The position numbers and the translations under genes are program-made. Under the pieces are notes generated by a model. The model was not told where the DNA came from and did no database searches. It saw only the letters and a list, made by a program, of their open reading frames with translations. Source: Halosimplex rubrum (lineage in GTDB: Archaea; Halobacteriota; Halobacteria; Halobacteriales; Haloarculaceae). From it: a stretch of 64,000 bases of DNA. The DNA lies in NCBI RefSeq assembly GCF_013415885.1, contig NZ_CP058910.1:992001-1056000 (forward strand). The letters are read 5' to 3'. This document shows, piece after piece, positions 33,771 to 42,348 of this stretch; position 1 is the stretch's first letter, and every line of letters begins with the position of its first letter.

Positions 33771-34019
33771 TCAGGCGACTTCGACGCGCCACGTGGTCGC
33801 GCTCGTGTAGGACCACTTCTCGACCTCGAGCTCGGTGGCCGAGTCGCGGATCTTCACCATGAGCGCGCCGATCTCTTTGGGCGACAGGCCGACTTCGTCC
33901 GCGATGAACTTGCTCTTGAAGTACATCTCGCCGTCCTCGGCCTTCTGGCGCAGATACGCCTTGAGTCGCTGTTCTTTCGACGGCGCGTCGTCGTTGGAGG
34001 GCTGGAGTATCGAGCTCAT
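33771..34019 (-). CDS. Small HTH-like haloarchaeal protein (DUF7123-like)
   Basis: An 82-aa protein, MSSILQPSNDDAPSKEQRLK onward. The core, KAYLRQKAEDGEMYFKSKFI then ADEVGLSPKEIGALMVKIRD, is a compact helix-turn-helix, followed by a wing-like ELEVEKWSYTSATTWRVEV. Proteins like this are conserved in haloarchaea as small putative transcription factors; the DUF number is from memory. The ATG at 34017-34019 is supported by a GAGGTG ribosome-site string 6 bases upstream and a TATA-like TTTATATG further up, so this mRNA has a short leader. Confidence 0.82.
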   Translation of the reverse strand: MSSILQPSNDDAPSKEQRLKAYLRQKAEDGEMYFKSKFIADEVGLSPKEIGALMVKIRDSATELEVEKWSYTSATTWRVEVA

Positions 34020-34024
34020 GTTGA

Positions 34025-34064
34025 CACCTCGATTTGCTCTGTGGCCGGTAAGCCCATATAAACG
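34025..34064 (-). promoter_or_regulatory. TATA-like box and ribosome-binding site of HTH-like gene
   Basis: On the minus strand CGTTTATATG (34055-34064) is a strong TATA-like box. GAGGTG (34025-34030) precedes the ATG by 6 bases. A leadered start with a Shine-Dalgarno-like site is less common here than leaderless starts. Confidence 0.55.
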
Positions 34065-34136
34065 GAGGAAGCTTCGGGTGGCTTCGTGTCGTTTCACGAA
34101 CTACACGGGAAAATCGGCCGATGTTCGAGTTTTTAG

Positions 34137-34197
34137 GACGTTTTCCTATCCGCTTAGACGTTTTATAAACTGCGCAGAAACGTCGAGACGTTTTTGC
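34137..34197. promoter_or_regulatory. Operator-like array with palindrome and TATA-like core
   Basis: GACGTTTT occurs at 34137, 34157 and 34187, that is 20 and 30 bases apart and on one helix face. The third copy is half of a near-perfect 24-base palindrome (GCAGAAACGTC, GA, then GACGTTTTTGC). TTTATAAAC at 34162-34170 lies between the boxes. Likely a protein-binding site; target gene unclear. Confidence 0.45.
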
Positions 34198-34417
34198 ACT
34201 TCGACCGCACGGCCGACCGAAAAACCGACGCGAAACGCGGATTCAGCCCGATGTTGCGGAAATGGTTGCCGGTTTCGGGCGGTCGCAGGGGGACGAGCGC
34301 GCCGGCGGGCGTCCGGGGTAGTGAGTGGTTGGGAGCGGTATCGCGGGGACGGCGACGACACGCTCGGCCGTCGCGGCTTGACAACCCTTAAGACGGCATC
34401 GTGGCTACGCCGTCCCA

Positions 34418-35137
34418 ATGAAAACAGTCGTCTCTATCGGCGGGAGCGTCCTCGTTCCGTCGGTGGGTCCGGAGCGAGTGCGGGCCTACGCGGACGCGGT
34501 CGAATCGCTCGACGCCGACGGTCACACTCTCGGGACCGTCGTCGGCGGCGGCCCGACGGCCCGCGAGTACATCGGGGCCGCCCGCGAGCTGGGCGCCAAC
34601 GAGATCGAGCTGGACCAGCTGGGGATCGAGGTGACTCGACTCAACGGCCGCCTGCTCATCGCCGCGCTCGACGAGCGCGCGGCGCCGACCCCGCCCGAGA
34701 GCTACGAGACCGGGCGCGAGGCCATCCGTCGCGGTGACATCCCGGTGATGGGGGGGACCGTCGCCGGCCAGACCACTGACGCCGTCAGCGCCGCCTTCGC
34801 CGAGTACGTCAACGCCGACCTGCTGGTCTACGCCACCAGCGTCGACGGCGTCTACGACGCCGACCCGGGTGAGGACCCCGACGCCGCGAAGTTCTCGGAG
34901 ATCACCGCCGACGAGCTGGTCGGGCTGATCGCCGACCTGGAGATGGACGCCGGCAGCAACGCCCCCGTCGACCTGCTGGCCGCGAAGATCGTCCAGCGGT
35001 CGGGCATCCGCACGGTCGTCCTCGACGGGACCGACCCCGCGGCCGTCGAGCGAGCGATCCGAACCGGCGACCACGACGGCACCGACGTGGTCCCCGAGGG
35101 CGTCGGGGCGGCGCCCGCCGAGTGGAGCGACCGATGA
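34418..35137 (+). CDS. pyrH: UMP kinase
   Basis: A 239-aa amino-acid-kinase-fold enzyme phosphorylating UMP to UDP in pyrimidine nucleotide synthesis. The N-terminal phosphate loop is KTVVSIGGSVL, with GGGPTAREYI following at about 46-55. The later segments PVMGGTVAGQTTDAVSA and YATSVDGVYDADP match archaeal PyrH. A TATA-like CCCTTAAG 27 bases before the ATG suggests a leaderless mRNA. lysS follows after 34 bases on the same strand, and the two are probably cotranscribed. Confidence 0.94.
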   Translation: MKTVVSIGGSVLVPSVGPERVRAYADAVESLDADGHTLGTVVGGGPTAREYIGAARELGANEIELDQLGIEVTRLNGRLLIAALDERAAPTPPESYETGREAIRRGDIPVMGGTVAGQTTDAVSAAFAEYVNADLLVYATSVDGVYDADPGEDPDAAKFSEITADELVGLIADLEMDAGSNAPVDLLAAKIVQRSGIRTVVLDGTDPAAVERAIRTGDHDGTDVVPEGVGAAPAEWSDR

Positions 35138-35171
35138 CCGAGCGACGGGCGACCCACCGGGGGCGAACCGC

Positions 35172-37040
35172 ATGAGCGAGACCGGCGACGACGCCGGCAC
35201 CGACGGGCCGAGCGCCACCTCGACGGCCGACGAGACCGACGCGCCCGGCGCGACCGAGACCGCCGACGACACCCGCCCCGACGAGACCGAGGGCGAGGAC
35301 CACTACGCCTTCTGGGCCGACGAGGTCGCCGACGCCGTCGAGGCCCGCGACCCAGAGGAGCCGATCGTGATCAAGGGCGGTATCTCCCCCTCGGGGGTCC
35401 CGCATCTCGGTAACGTCAACGAGATCATGCGCGGCTACTTCGTCGCGGAGGTGCTGCGCGAACGCGGGTGGGAGGTCCGGCAGGTGTTCACCACCGACGA
35501 CCGCGACCCGCTGCGCAAACTCCCCCGCAAGCTCGCCGATCTGGACGGCAAGATCGTCGACCTGGGCGACGTGAACGCCGGCGCGCTCGGCAAGAACCTC
35601 GGGCACGCGTACACGGAGATACCGGACCCCTTCGGCTGCTGTGACTCCTACGGCGAGCACTTCTCGACGCTGATCGCCGAGTCGGCCGAACTGCTCGACG
35701 CCCCCATCGACGTAGTCTCGACGACCGAACTGTACGAGTCCGGCCGCATGGACGACGTGGTCGAGCACGTCCTCGCGAATCAGGACCGGGCGCGCGAGGT
35801 GCTCTCGGCGTACCAGGACAAGGTCGACGAGGACTACGTCCCGTTCAACCCCTTCTGTTCGGAGTGCGGGAAGGTGACCGAGACCGTCACTGCGGTCGAC
35901 GTGGACGCCCGCGAGGTCGACTACCGCTGTACCGACATCGAGGCCGGCAACCGCACCATCGAGGGCTGCGGCCACGAGGGCACCGCTACCTTCCGCGAGG
36001 GCAAGCTCCCCTGGCGCTTCGAGTGGCCCGCCCAGTGGCAGGTCCTCGGAGTGGACTTCGAGCCGTTCGGCAAGGACCACGCCGAGGGGTCGTGGCCCTC
36101 CGGCGTCGACATCGCCGAGAACGTCCTCGACATCGAGCCGCCCGAACCGATGGTGTACGAGTGGTTCACCCTCGACGGCGACCCGTTCTCCTCTTCGGAA
36201 GGCAACATCGTCCTCGTCCACGACGTGCTGGAGACGCTCGAACCGGAGGTGTTGCGCTACTTCTTCGCAAAGGACCCGAACAAGGCCCGGGACTTCAGTA
36301 TCGAGCGGCTCGACCAGCTCGTCGACGAGTTCGACCGCGTCGAGCGGCTCTACTACGACGAGGAGTCGGGCACCGAGCGGGAGGAACGGCGCGCCGACCG
36401 GGTCTATCCGTTCCTGAGTTCGCTGGCCGACGTGCCGCCCGCGGCGCTGGCCGCGAGCGACGCGTTCGACGTGAGCGACGAGAGCGAGGCGGCGACGCTG
36501 GCCGCCGACTTCGACCGCAACGACCCCGAGGACCGTCGGCGCCGCCGGGAGTTCGTCGACGGCGAGTTCGCGAATCGGGTGCGCCTCCCCTACACCTTCG
36601 CCGCGGTCCTGGGCATGTTCGACGACGAGGACGCCCGCGCGGCGACCGCCCGCAAGGAGGGCCACGTCGCCGACGACGACCCCGAGTGGGCGGTCGACGA
36701 CGCCTTCGGTCGCGTCGCGCTCGCGAGCGAGTGGGCCGACCGCACCGACAACGAGTACAACTACACCGTCTCGCGGACGGAACTGCCCGAGGTGTCCGTC
36801 GACGAGGCGACCGCCGCTGCGCTGGACGACCTGGCCGACTTCGTCGCGGAAGGCCGCGACGGCGAGGCGATCCAGGGCGAGATCTACGAGACGGCAAAGC
36901 GCCACGACGTCGAGATCGGCGACTTCTTCGGCGTCGGCTACCGCCTCTTTTTCGACGAGGACGAGGGGCCGCAACTCGGGTACTTCCTCGGCGATCTCGA
37001 CCGGGAGTTCGTCGTCGAGCGACTGCGACGGGAGCGGTAG
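35172..37040 (+). CDS. lysS: Lysyl-tRNA synthetase, class I
   Basis: A 622-aa archaeal-type class I LysRS. After an unusually acidic Thr/Ala/Asp-rich N-terminal tail of about 45 residues, the catalytic domain begins HYAFWADEVADAV. The HIGH-equivalent is SGVPHLGNVNE, and the KMSKS-equivalent is degenerate (FSSSEGN). A zinc-type site is suggested by FNPFCSECGKV and the following Cys residues. The C-terminal helical domain binds the anticodon. Start ATG 35172; a later start is possible because the tail is low-complexity. A variable-arm hairpin (copy C) starts about 50 bases after the stop. Confidence 0.94.
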   Translation: MSETGDDAGTDGPSATSTADETDAPGATETADDTRPDETEGEDHYAFWADEVADAVEARDPEEPIVIKGGISPSGVPHLGNVNEIMRGYFVAEVLRERGWEVRQVFTTDDRDPLRKLPRKLADLDGKIVDLGDVNAGALGKNLGHAYTEIPDPFGCCDSYGEHFSTLIAESAELLDAPIDVVSTTELYESGRMDDVVEHVLANQDRAREVLSAYQDKVDEDYVPFNPFCSECGKVTETVTAVDVDAREVDYRCTDIEAGNRTIEGCGHEGTATFREGKLPWRFEWPAQWQVLGVDFEPFGKDHAEGSWPSGVDIAENVLDIEPPEPMVYEWFTLDGDPFSSSEGNIVLVHDVLETLEPEVLRYFFAKDPNKARDFSIERLDQLVDEFDRVERLYYDEESGTEREERRADRVYPFLSSLADVPPAALAASDAFDVSDESEAATLAADFDRNDPEDRRRRREFVDGEFANRVRLPYTFAAVLGMFDDEDARAATARKEGHVADDDPEWAVDDAFGRVALASEWADRTDNEYNYTVSRTELPEVSVDEATAAALDDLADFVAEGRDGEAIQGEIYETAKRHDVEIGDFFGVGYRLFFDEDEGPQLGYFLGDLDREFVVERLRRER

Positions 37041-37090
37041 ACCGGCCGCCAGTTTTCCGAGGTCCGGCGTGTTCAGTAGGCGTGCGAACC

Positions 37091-37197
37091 CACTTTTTCC
37101 AGCGGAGAGTTCCTCGCGGCGCTTCGCGCCGCTGCGGGAATCCTCCGCTGGAAAAACTTGGGGAAAAAGGCTGAATCCTCGCTTCGCTCGGATTCAG
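37091..37197 (+). repeat. Variable-arm hairpin element, copy C
   Basis: It begins CACTTTTTC about 50 bases after the lysS stop. Arms CCAGCGGAG (37099-37107) and CTCCGCTGG (37143-37151) pair perfectly. The inner stem is GCGGCGC/GCGCCGC around TTC. Conserved tail AAAAACTTGGGGAAAAAGG differs slightly from the other copies. The next hairpin is CTGAATCC (37171-37178) with GGATTCAG (37190-37197). Loop start TCCTCG is shared with copies A, B and D. Confidence 0.78.
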
Positions 37198-37248
37198 TGA
37201 ATCGCGCTCGCTTCGCTCGGATTCAGTGAATCGCGCTCGCTTCGCTCG
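37179..37248. repeat. 29-bp tandem repeat
   Basis: Identical units at 37179-37207 and 37208-37236 start TCGCTTCGCTCGGATTCAG and end TGAATCGCGC. A 12-base partial third copy runs to 37248. The unit includes one arm of the second hairpin of element C, so hairpin material has been copied tandemly. Confidence 0.85.
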
Positions 37249-37338
37249 CGCGAATGCTACTGATCAGCCTATCACCTGTACTGAGCATCCGCGCCGGATG
37301 GAGTGAGGCGCGGTTCACCGAACCGAGCGAAGTCGTTC

Positions 37339-37483
37339 GAAAGACGGCACAGCCGTCTTTCGTGATGACGAGAGAGCGTCGCTCTCTCGAACCACGAGGT
37401 TTGGCCTTTTTCACCCATGTTTTTGCCGGAGGGGTTCCCGCAGGGAGCGCAGCGACCGAGGAAACCCCTCCGGGAAAAAGATG
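37339..37483 (-). repeat. Variable-arm hairpin element, copy B
   Basis: On the minus strand it begins CATCTTTTTC (37483 downward). The 11-bp arms are CCGGAGGGGTT (plus 37426-37436) and AACCCCTCCGG (37463-37473). The loop contains CCTCGGTCGCTGCGC, nearly identical to copy A, and the tail is AAAAACATGGGTGAAAAAGG. Beyond it lie two perfect stems: CGAGAGAGCG/CGCTCTCTCG (37369-37389) and GAAAGACGGC/GCCGTCTTTC (37339-37361). Confidence 0.8.
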
Positions 37484-37525
37484 GTAACCAAACCCTCTTG
37501 ACGGGGAGGCCCCTGCAATCGGGTA

Positions 37526-39304
37526 ATGGTAAGCCCGCTGTACTGGGTGCTCGCCGCGATCGTCGTCTTCACCGCGGGGACGATGGCGCTGCAGGCGAGG
37601 GGCAAGCTCCCCGATTCCGTCCGCGTCTCCGGCCCGATCCTGACGCTGCACACGCTCCGGGGCCGGCAGTTCCTCACGTGGCTCGCCACGCCCAAGCGGC
37701 TCTGGCGCGCCTGGGGGAACTTCGGCGTCGGGATGGCGCTGGTCACGATGGTCGGCATGTTCGTCGCCGTCTTCAACGCCGGCTGGCAGGCGATGCAACA
37801 GCCCGAGGCCCAGCCCGTCCAGAACCCACAGAACGTGCTGGTCATTCCAGGGGTCAACGACTTTCTCCCGCCCGCCGCCGCCCCCGAGATCGTCCTCGGC
37901 CTGCTCATCGGCCTCGTGGTCCACGAGGGGGGCCACGGCCTGCTCTGTCGCGTCGAGGACATCGACATCGACTCGATGGGGCTGGCCTTCTTCTCGTTTA
38001 TCCCGGTCGGCGCGTTCGTCGAACCCGACGAGGAGAGTCGCCTGCGAGCGAACCGGGGCGGCCAGACCCGGATGTTCGCCGCCGGCGTGACCAACAACTT
38101 CCTCGTCGCGTTCGTCGGGTTCCTGCTCCTCTTTGGCCCGGTCTCGGGCGCCATCGCGACCGCGGCCGGCGTCCCGGTCGGCAACGCCGCCGCCGGGTCG
38201 GCCGCCGACGAAGCCGGTCTGGAGTACGGTGACCTCGTCACCGAAGTCGAGGACGAAGCGATCGCGAACGTCTCCGAGTTCGAGGCCCGGCTCGCCGCGA
38301 TAGAGGGGCGGTCGGTCGACCTCACGCTGAAGAGCGGCGAGACGACCACGCTCGAACGGAAGCTCGCGCTCGTCCGGTCGGTCCCGTCGGTGACCGACGG
38401 CATCGAACCGAACCAGGACAACGCGACGATCGTCGAGGCGGTCAACGGCACGGCCGTCTACACCGAGCGCGGCTTCGCCGAGGCGATGGCCGGCCGCGGG
38501 ACGGCCACCCTCGAGACCAGCCGCGGGACGACGACGTTCCCCGTCGGCGCCTACGGGCTGGCCGTCGAGAACGGCCCGCTCGCGAACGCCTCGGTCCCGG
38601 CCGACGGGACGGACGTGATCGTCCGCTCGGTCGCCGGCGAGCGCACGCCCAACGCCTCCGCGTACGGCGACGCGGTCGGCGGTCTCGAACCGGGAGAGAC
38701 CGTTGAGGTGCGGGCGTCGGTCGGCGGCGAGTCCGACACCTACGACGTCACGGCGGGCTGGGACGGTCCCGGGGACGCGCTCGGGCTCCGCACCCAGCAG
38801 GGCTTCAGCGGCATCGCGGTGACCGACGCCGGCATCGACGTCTACCCCGCGGCGCAGTTCCTCGCCTACCTCGGCGGGTTCAGCGGCGACTGGGGCGGGC
38901 TGTTCTCCGGGCAGTTCCTCCAGCAGATGTTCGTCGTGCTCCTGTTGCCGTTCCTGAGCACTCTCGGACTCGGATTCGGCTACAACTTCGCCGGGTTCGT
39001 CCCCGACGTGGCGAACTTCTACACGGTGGCCGGCCCGCTCGAACCGCTCGGCGGCGGCGTGTTCATGATCGCGAACATCCTGTTCTGGACGGCCTGGGTG
39101 AACCTCAACCTCGGCGTGTTCAACTGCGTGCCTACCTTCCCGCTCGACGGCGGGCACATCCTCCGGGCGTCGGCCGAGTCGCTGGTCGCCCGCCTCCCCG
39201 TGGAAGACGGCCGTCGCGCGACCACCGCGGTCACCGCCTCGATCAGCCTGCTGATGATCGCCGGCCTCTTTCTCATGCTGTTCGGGCCGCAACTGCTCAA
39301 CTGA
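37526..39304 (+). CDS. Site-2-type membrane protease with PDZ-like insert (M50)
   Basis: A 592-aa membrane zinc protease distinct from the smaller one at 32-33 kb. The zinc motif is VVHEGGHGL (HEGGH 133-137), and the Asp ligand lies in FPLDGGHIL (538-546). Between them, residues about 190-430 are extracytoplasmic and contain two PDZ-like segments (AADEAGLEYGDLVTEVEDEA, and a second one starting EAVNGTAVYTERG). SMGLAFFSFIPVGAFVEPDE is an archaeal subgroup signature. Expected to cut membrane-bound regulators. The promoter region is occupied by hairpin copy B, which ends 42 bases before the ATG. Confidence 0.9.
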   Translation: MVSPLYWVLAAIVVFTAGTMALQARGKLPDSVRVSGPILTLHTLRGRQFLTWLATPKRLWRAWGNFGVGMALVTMVGMFVAVFNAGWQAMQQPEAQPVQNPQNVLVIPGVNDFLPPAAAPEIVLGLLIGLVVHEGGHGLLCRVEDIDIDSMGLAFFSFIPVGAFVEPDEESRLRANRGGQTRMFAAGVTNNFLVAFVGFLLLFGPVSGAIATAAGVPVGNAAAGSAADEAGLEYGDLVTEVEDEAIANVSEFEARLAAIEGRSVDLTLKSGETTTLERKLALVRSVPSVTDGIEPNQDNATIVEAVNGTAVYTERGFAEAMAGRGTATLETSRGTTTFPVGAYGLAVENGPLANASVPADGTDVIVRSVAGERTPNASAYGDAVGGLEPGETVEVRASVGGESDTYDVTAGWDGPGDALGLRTQQGFSGIAVTDAGIDVYPAAQFLAYLGGFSGDWGGLFSGQFLQQMFVVLLLPFLSTLGLGFGYNFAGFVPDVANFYTVAGPLEPLGGGVFMIANILFWTAWVNLNLGVFNCVPTFPLDGGHILRASAESLVARLPVEDGRRATTAVTASISLLMIAGLFLMLFGPQLLN

Positions 39305-39413
39305 GCGGGCTCCGGCCGGGACCCTCGCGGACGCCGGCGACCGCCCGCATTCGCGCTCGCCCGGCGCGGCCGGGAACAACAAGTTTCCTAAACTGCGATC
39401 GCTAACTCCCGGT

Positions 39414-41417
39414 ATGGTCAGACGCGAGCCGCCGCAGACGGAGGAAGGCTGGTACGCCTTCCACGACCTCAGGACGGTCGACTGGGAGGCCTGGCGGGAC
39501 GCCCCCGAGCGCGTCCGCGAACGGGCGCTGGACGAGGCCGTCGACTTTCTCGGGTCGGCCGAGGCCGTCGCCGACGCAGAGGAGGGCGACTCGGCACTGT
39601 ACGCCGTCGTCGGGCACAAGGCCGATCTCATGGTCGTCCACCTCCGGCCGACGCTGGCGGACACCGAACGCCTCGAACGGCGCTTCGAGCGCACCGAGTT
39701 CGCGCAGTTCACCGAACAGTCCTCCTCGTACGTCTCCGTGACGGAGGCGTCGGGCTACAGCGAGCGCGCCCGCGAGTACTTCGACGGCGAGGTCGACGAC
39801 GACTCGGGGCTCGCTCAGTACATTCAGTCACGGCTCCACCCCGAAATCCCCGACAGCGAGCACGTCTCCTTCTACCCGATGTCGAAACGCCGCCAACCGG
39901 GACAGAACTGGTACGACCTGCCCTTCGAGGAGCGCGCCGAGCACATGGAGAGCCACGGCGACATCGGCCGCGACTACGCGGGTCGGGTCTCCCAGATGAT
40001 CACCGGGTCGGTCGGCATGGACGACTGGGAGTGGGGCGTCACCCTGTGGGCCGACGATATGACCGACGTGAAGGAGCTGCTCTACGAGATGCGCTTCGAC
40101 CCCTCCTCCTCGAAGTTCGCCGACTTTGGCCCCTTCTACGTCGGCCGGAAGTTCCCGCCGGCGGATCTGGACGCCTACCTCGCCGGCGAGTCGGTGCCGA
40201 CCGCCGACGCGACCGACGAGTCGACCGGCGAACGGGTCGCCCACGCGAGCGCCTCGGGCGCCGGCCACGACGGCAACGCCGGCGGCGGCCACGGCGCCCG
40301 GGGCGACGGCGAATCGGTCGACCCGCCGGCCGAGAGTCACGCAGGGGGCGCAAGCGACGGCGAGACGGAGTCGGTCAGCGAGTCGAGCGAGGGCGGAGCC
40401 GGGGGTCGGCCCGCGGCGGCCCAGAAGGACGTGGACGCCGCGGAACTCGACGCCGACGAGGCCGCACAGACGCTCGCGAACTTCGGCGTCTACCCCGAGG
40501 AGTACGGCGCGGGCGACTACGCGCTGGTCTGTTACGCCGACGCCGACGCCGAGGACCTCGTCGACGAGGTCGACGGTCTCCGGGGCAACTTCGACCACTA
40601 CGACACCCACGTGCTGACGAGCGTCCGCGCCAACCAGGGACAGACGGCGATCGTCAGCGTCTGGGCCAACGAAGGCGCCGCCGACACCGCCATCGGCTTC
40701 CTGACCGACATCGACGCGGTCACGCACAGCGCCCGCGGCCCCCTCGGCGACGCCGGCGAGGCCGGCCGCGAGGGCGAGGCGGGAGCGAGCGGCGCCGAGG
40801 GCGGCGACGCCGAGAGCGACACCACCGCTGCGGACATCCGCGCGGAGCTCGCCGACGAGGGCGTCTACGCCGGCCAGCCCCACGGCGAGGACGTGTACGC
40901 GCTGGTGCTGTACTCCGAGGCCGACCCGGAGACGCTCGACGCGGAGGTGTCGGACCTGCGCGAGGGCTTCGACCGCTACGACACCCACGTCAAGACCGCC
41001 GTCTACGGCGACGTGGCCGAGGACTCGGACACGATCGCCGTCGTCAGCCTCTGGGACACCGAGAGCGCCGCCGACACCGCCGCCGACTTCCTCACCGATC
41101 TGCCGGGGATCGTCGGCCGCTCGCAGGACCGGGCGGGCTTCGGCACGATGGGGATGTTCTACACGGTCAAACCCGACTACCGCGAGGAGTTCGTCGACAC
41201 GTTCGGGACCGTCGGCGGACTGCTCGCGGAGATGGACGGCCACCGCGAGACCGCGCTGCTGGCCAACCGCGAGGACGAGACGGACATGTTCATCGCCAGC
41301 CGCTGGGACGCGAAGGAGGACGCGATGGCCTTCTTCCGCTCCGAGGACTTCCGCGAGACCGTCCAGTGGGGTCGCGAGGTGCTGGCCGACCGGCCGCGCC
41401 ACGTCTTCCTCGCCTGA
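39414..41417 (+). CDS. pitA: PitA-type fusion: chlorite dismutase-like plus monooxygenase-like domains
   Basis: A 667-aa multi-domain haem-type protein. Residues 1 to about 250 are a Cld/HemQ domain; His181 in HMESHGDIGR is the expected proximal haem ligand, with GPFYVGRKFPP closing the domain. A low-complexity Gly/Ala/Asp/Ser linker (about 262-340) precedes two related modules of about 85 residues (about 345-430 and 480-560). They share FDHYDTHVLTSV / FDRYDTHVKTAV and a following VSVWANEGAADTA / VSLWDTESAADTA. The C-terminal about 95 residues form an ABM-type domain (GMFYTVKPDYREEFVDTFGT). Haloarchaeal PitA is a known Cld-ABM fusion; the doubled middle modules are the notable feature. Role possibly haem or chlorite chemistry; uncertain. 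Confidence 0.85.
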   Translation: MVRREPPQTEEGWYAFHDLRTVDWEAWRDAPERVRERALDEAVDFLGSAEAVADAEEGDSALYAVVGHKADLMVVHLRPTLADTERLERRFERTEFAQFTEQSSSYVSVTEASGYSERAREYFDGEVDDDSGLAQYIQSRLHPEIPDSEHVSFYPMSKRRQPGQNWYDLPFEERAEHMESHGDIGRDYAGRVSQMITGSVGMDDWEWGVTLWADDMTDVKELLYEMRFDPSSSKFADFGPFYVGRKFPPADLDAYLAGESVPTADATDESTGERVAHASASGAGHDGNAGGGHGARGDGESVDPPAESHAGGASDGETESVSESSEGGAGGRPAAAQKDVDAAELDADEAAQTLANFGVYPEEYGAGDYALVCYADADAEDLVDEVDGLRGNFDHYDTHVLTSVRANQGQTAIVSVWANEGAADTAIGFLTDIDAVTHSARGPLGDAGEAGREGEAGASGAEGGDAESDTTAADIRAELADEGVYAGQPHGEDVYALVLYSEADPETLDAEVSDLREGFDRYDTHVKTAVYGDVAEDSDTIAVVSLWDTESAADTAADFLTDLPGIVGRSQDRAGFGTMGMFYTVKPDYREEFVDTFGTVGGLLAEMDGHRETALLANREDETDMFIASRWDAKEDAMAFFRSEDFRETVQWGREVLADRPRHVFLA

Positions 41418-41487
41418 GCGGCGGGGGCGGTTTTCGAGCGCTCCGAGCGCCGACAGCTACAAGCCCGCGATGGTCGAACGCCGAGCC

Positions 41488-42348
41488 ATGACCGGACCAG
41501 GAGCCACGAGCGGACGAGTCGCGGACGGCGTGGCGGTCGTGACCGGCGGCGCGCGCGGTATCGGCGAGGCGACGGCTCGGCGACTGGCCGAGGAGGGCGC
41601 GGACGTGGTCGTCGTCGACGTGCTGGGCGAGCGCGCCGAGACCGCCGCCGAGGCGATCGCCGCGGATACCGGCCGGGAGACCCTCGCTGTCGAGTGTGAC
41701 GTGGGCAAGGAAGCCGCCGTCGAGGCGATGGCCGAACGGGTCGCCGATCGCTTCGGTGGCGTCGATATCCTCGTCAACAACGCGGGGATCCGCGTCGACC
41801 CGAACCCGGTCACCGAGGCCGACGAGGACAGCTGGGACCGCATCCTCGCCGTGAATCAGAAGGGCGTCGCCTTCTGTGCGAAACACCTGATCCCGCTGAT
41901 GACTGGAGGCGGGGGCGACACTGAAGGGGCCGAAGGCAACGGCTCGGTCGTCAACGTCGCGTCGATGGGCGCTGAGGTGGGCCGTCCGGAGTGGGCGCAG
42001 TACGACTCGACGAAGGGCGCCGTCGTCGCGATGACGAAGGACATGGCCTGCGACCACGCGCCGGAGGGAGTTCGGGTCAACGCCGTCTCGCCGGGCTACG
42101 TCGTCACCGAGTACCACGAGCCCGACGACTCCGAGGTGGCTCGCGAGTACCGCGAGGAACAGACGACGCCCAGCGCCGACGGCCCGGGCATCCTCAAGCG
42201 TGCGGCCGACCCGCGGGAGATCGCCGACGCCGTCCTCTTTCTGGCGTCCGACGAAGCGTCGTTCGTCACCGGGACGAACCTGCGGGTCGACGGCGGCGTC
42301 TCGGCCGTCGGGACCGGCTTCGATTGGGACCCCGCTCAGGACCGCTGA
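41488..42348 (+). CDS. Short-chain dehydrogenase/reductase
   Basis: A 286-aa NAD(P)-dependent oxidoreductase. The nucleotide loop is TGGARGIG (19-26), NNAG lies in DILVNNAGIRVDP, the catalytic Ser in VNVASMGAEVG and the Tyr/Lys pair in YDSTKGAVV. The C-terminal FVTGTNLRVDGGVSAVG is typical of FabG-like SDRs. An acidic residue after strand 2 (VVVDVLGE) favours NAD over NADP. An in-frame ATG at 41470 would add six residues. Substrate unknown. Its last 13 bases overlap the end of the convergent MFS gene. Confidence 0.9.
   Translation: MTGPGATSGRVADGVAVVTGGARGIGEATARRLAEEGADVVVVDVLGERAETAAEAIAADTGRETLAVECDVGKEAAVEAMAERVADRFGGVDILVNNAGIRVDPNPVTEADEDSWDRILAVNQKGVAFCAKHLIPLMTGGGGDTEGAEGNGSVVNVASMGAEVGRPEWAQYDSTKGAVVAMTKDMACDHAPEGVRVNAVSPGYVVTEYHEPDDSEVAREYREEQTTPSADGPGILKRAADPREIADAVLFLASDEASFVTGTNLRVDGGVSAVGTGFDWDPAQDR

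Larger units (their letters stand above)
34020..34417. other. 398-base A/T-rich regulatory gap
   Basis: It lies between the HTH-like gene (minus) and pyrH (plus). It holds the HTH-gene promoter on the left, an operator-like palindrome with GACGTTTT boxes in the middle (34137-34197), and ACCCTTAAGACGG (34383-34395), a good TATA-like box 27 bases before the pyrH ATG, on the right. The middle element is too far from either gene to be an ordinary core promoter. No convincing gene was found in it. Confidence 0.55.
37041..37525. other. 485-base gap made of hairpin elements and repeats
   Basis: There is no gene between lysS and the M50 protease. Nearly the whole gap is explained by hairpin element C (plus orientation), a 29-bp tandem repeat, and element B in the opposite orientation with two extra perfect stems. 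The two elements face each other, forming one large inverted arrangement of about 390 bases. Confidence 0.75.

Noticed and set aside
42336-42348. Overlap of the SDR and MFS gene ends as an antisense regulatory device
   Set aside because: A 13-base convergent overlap is common in compact genomes and gives no evidence of regulation.
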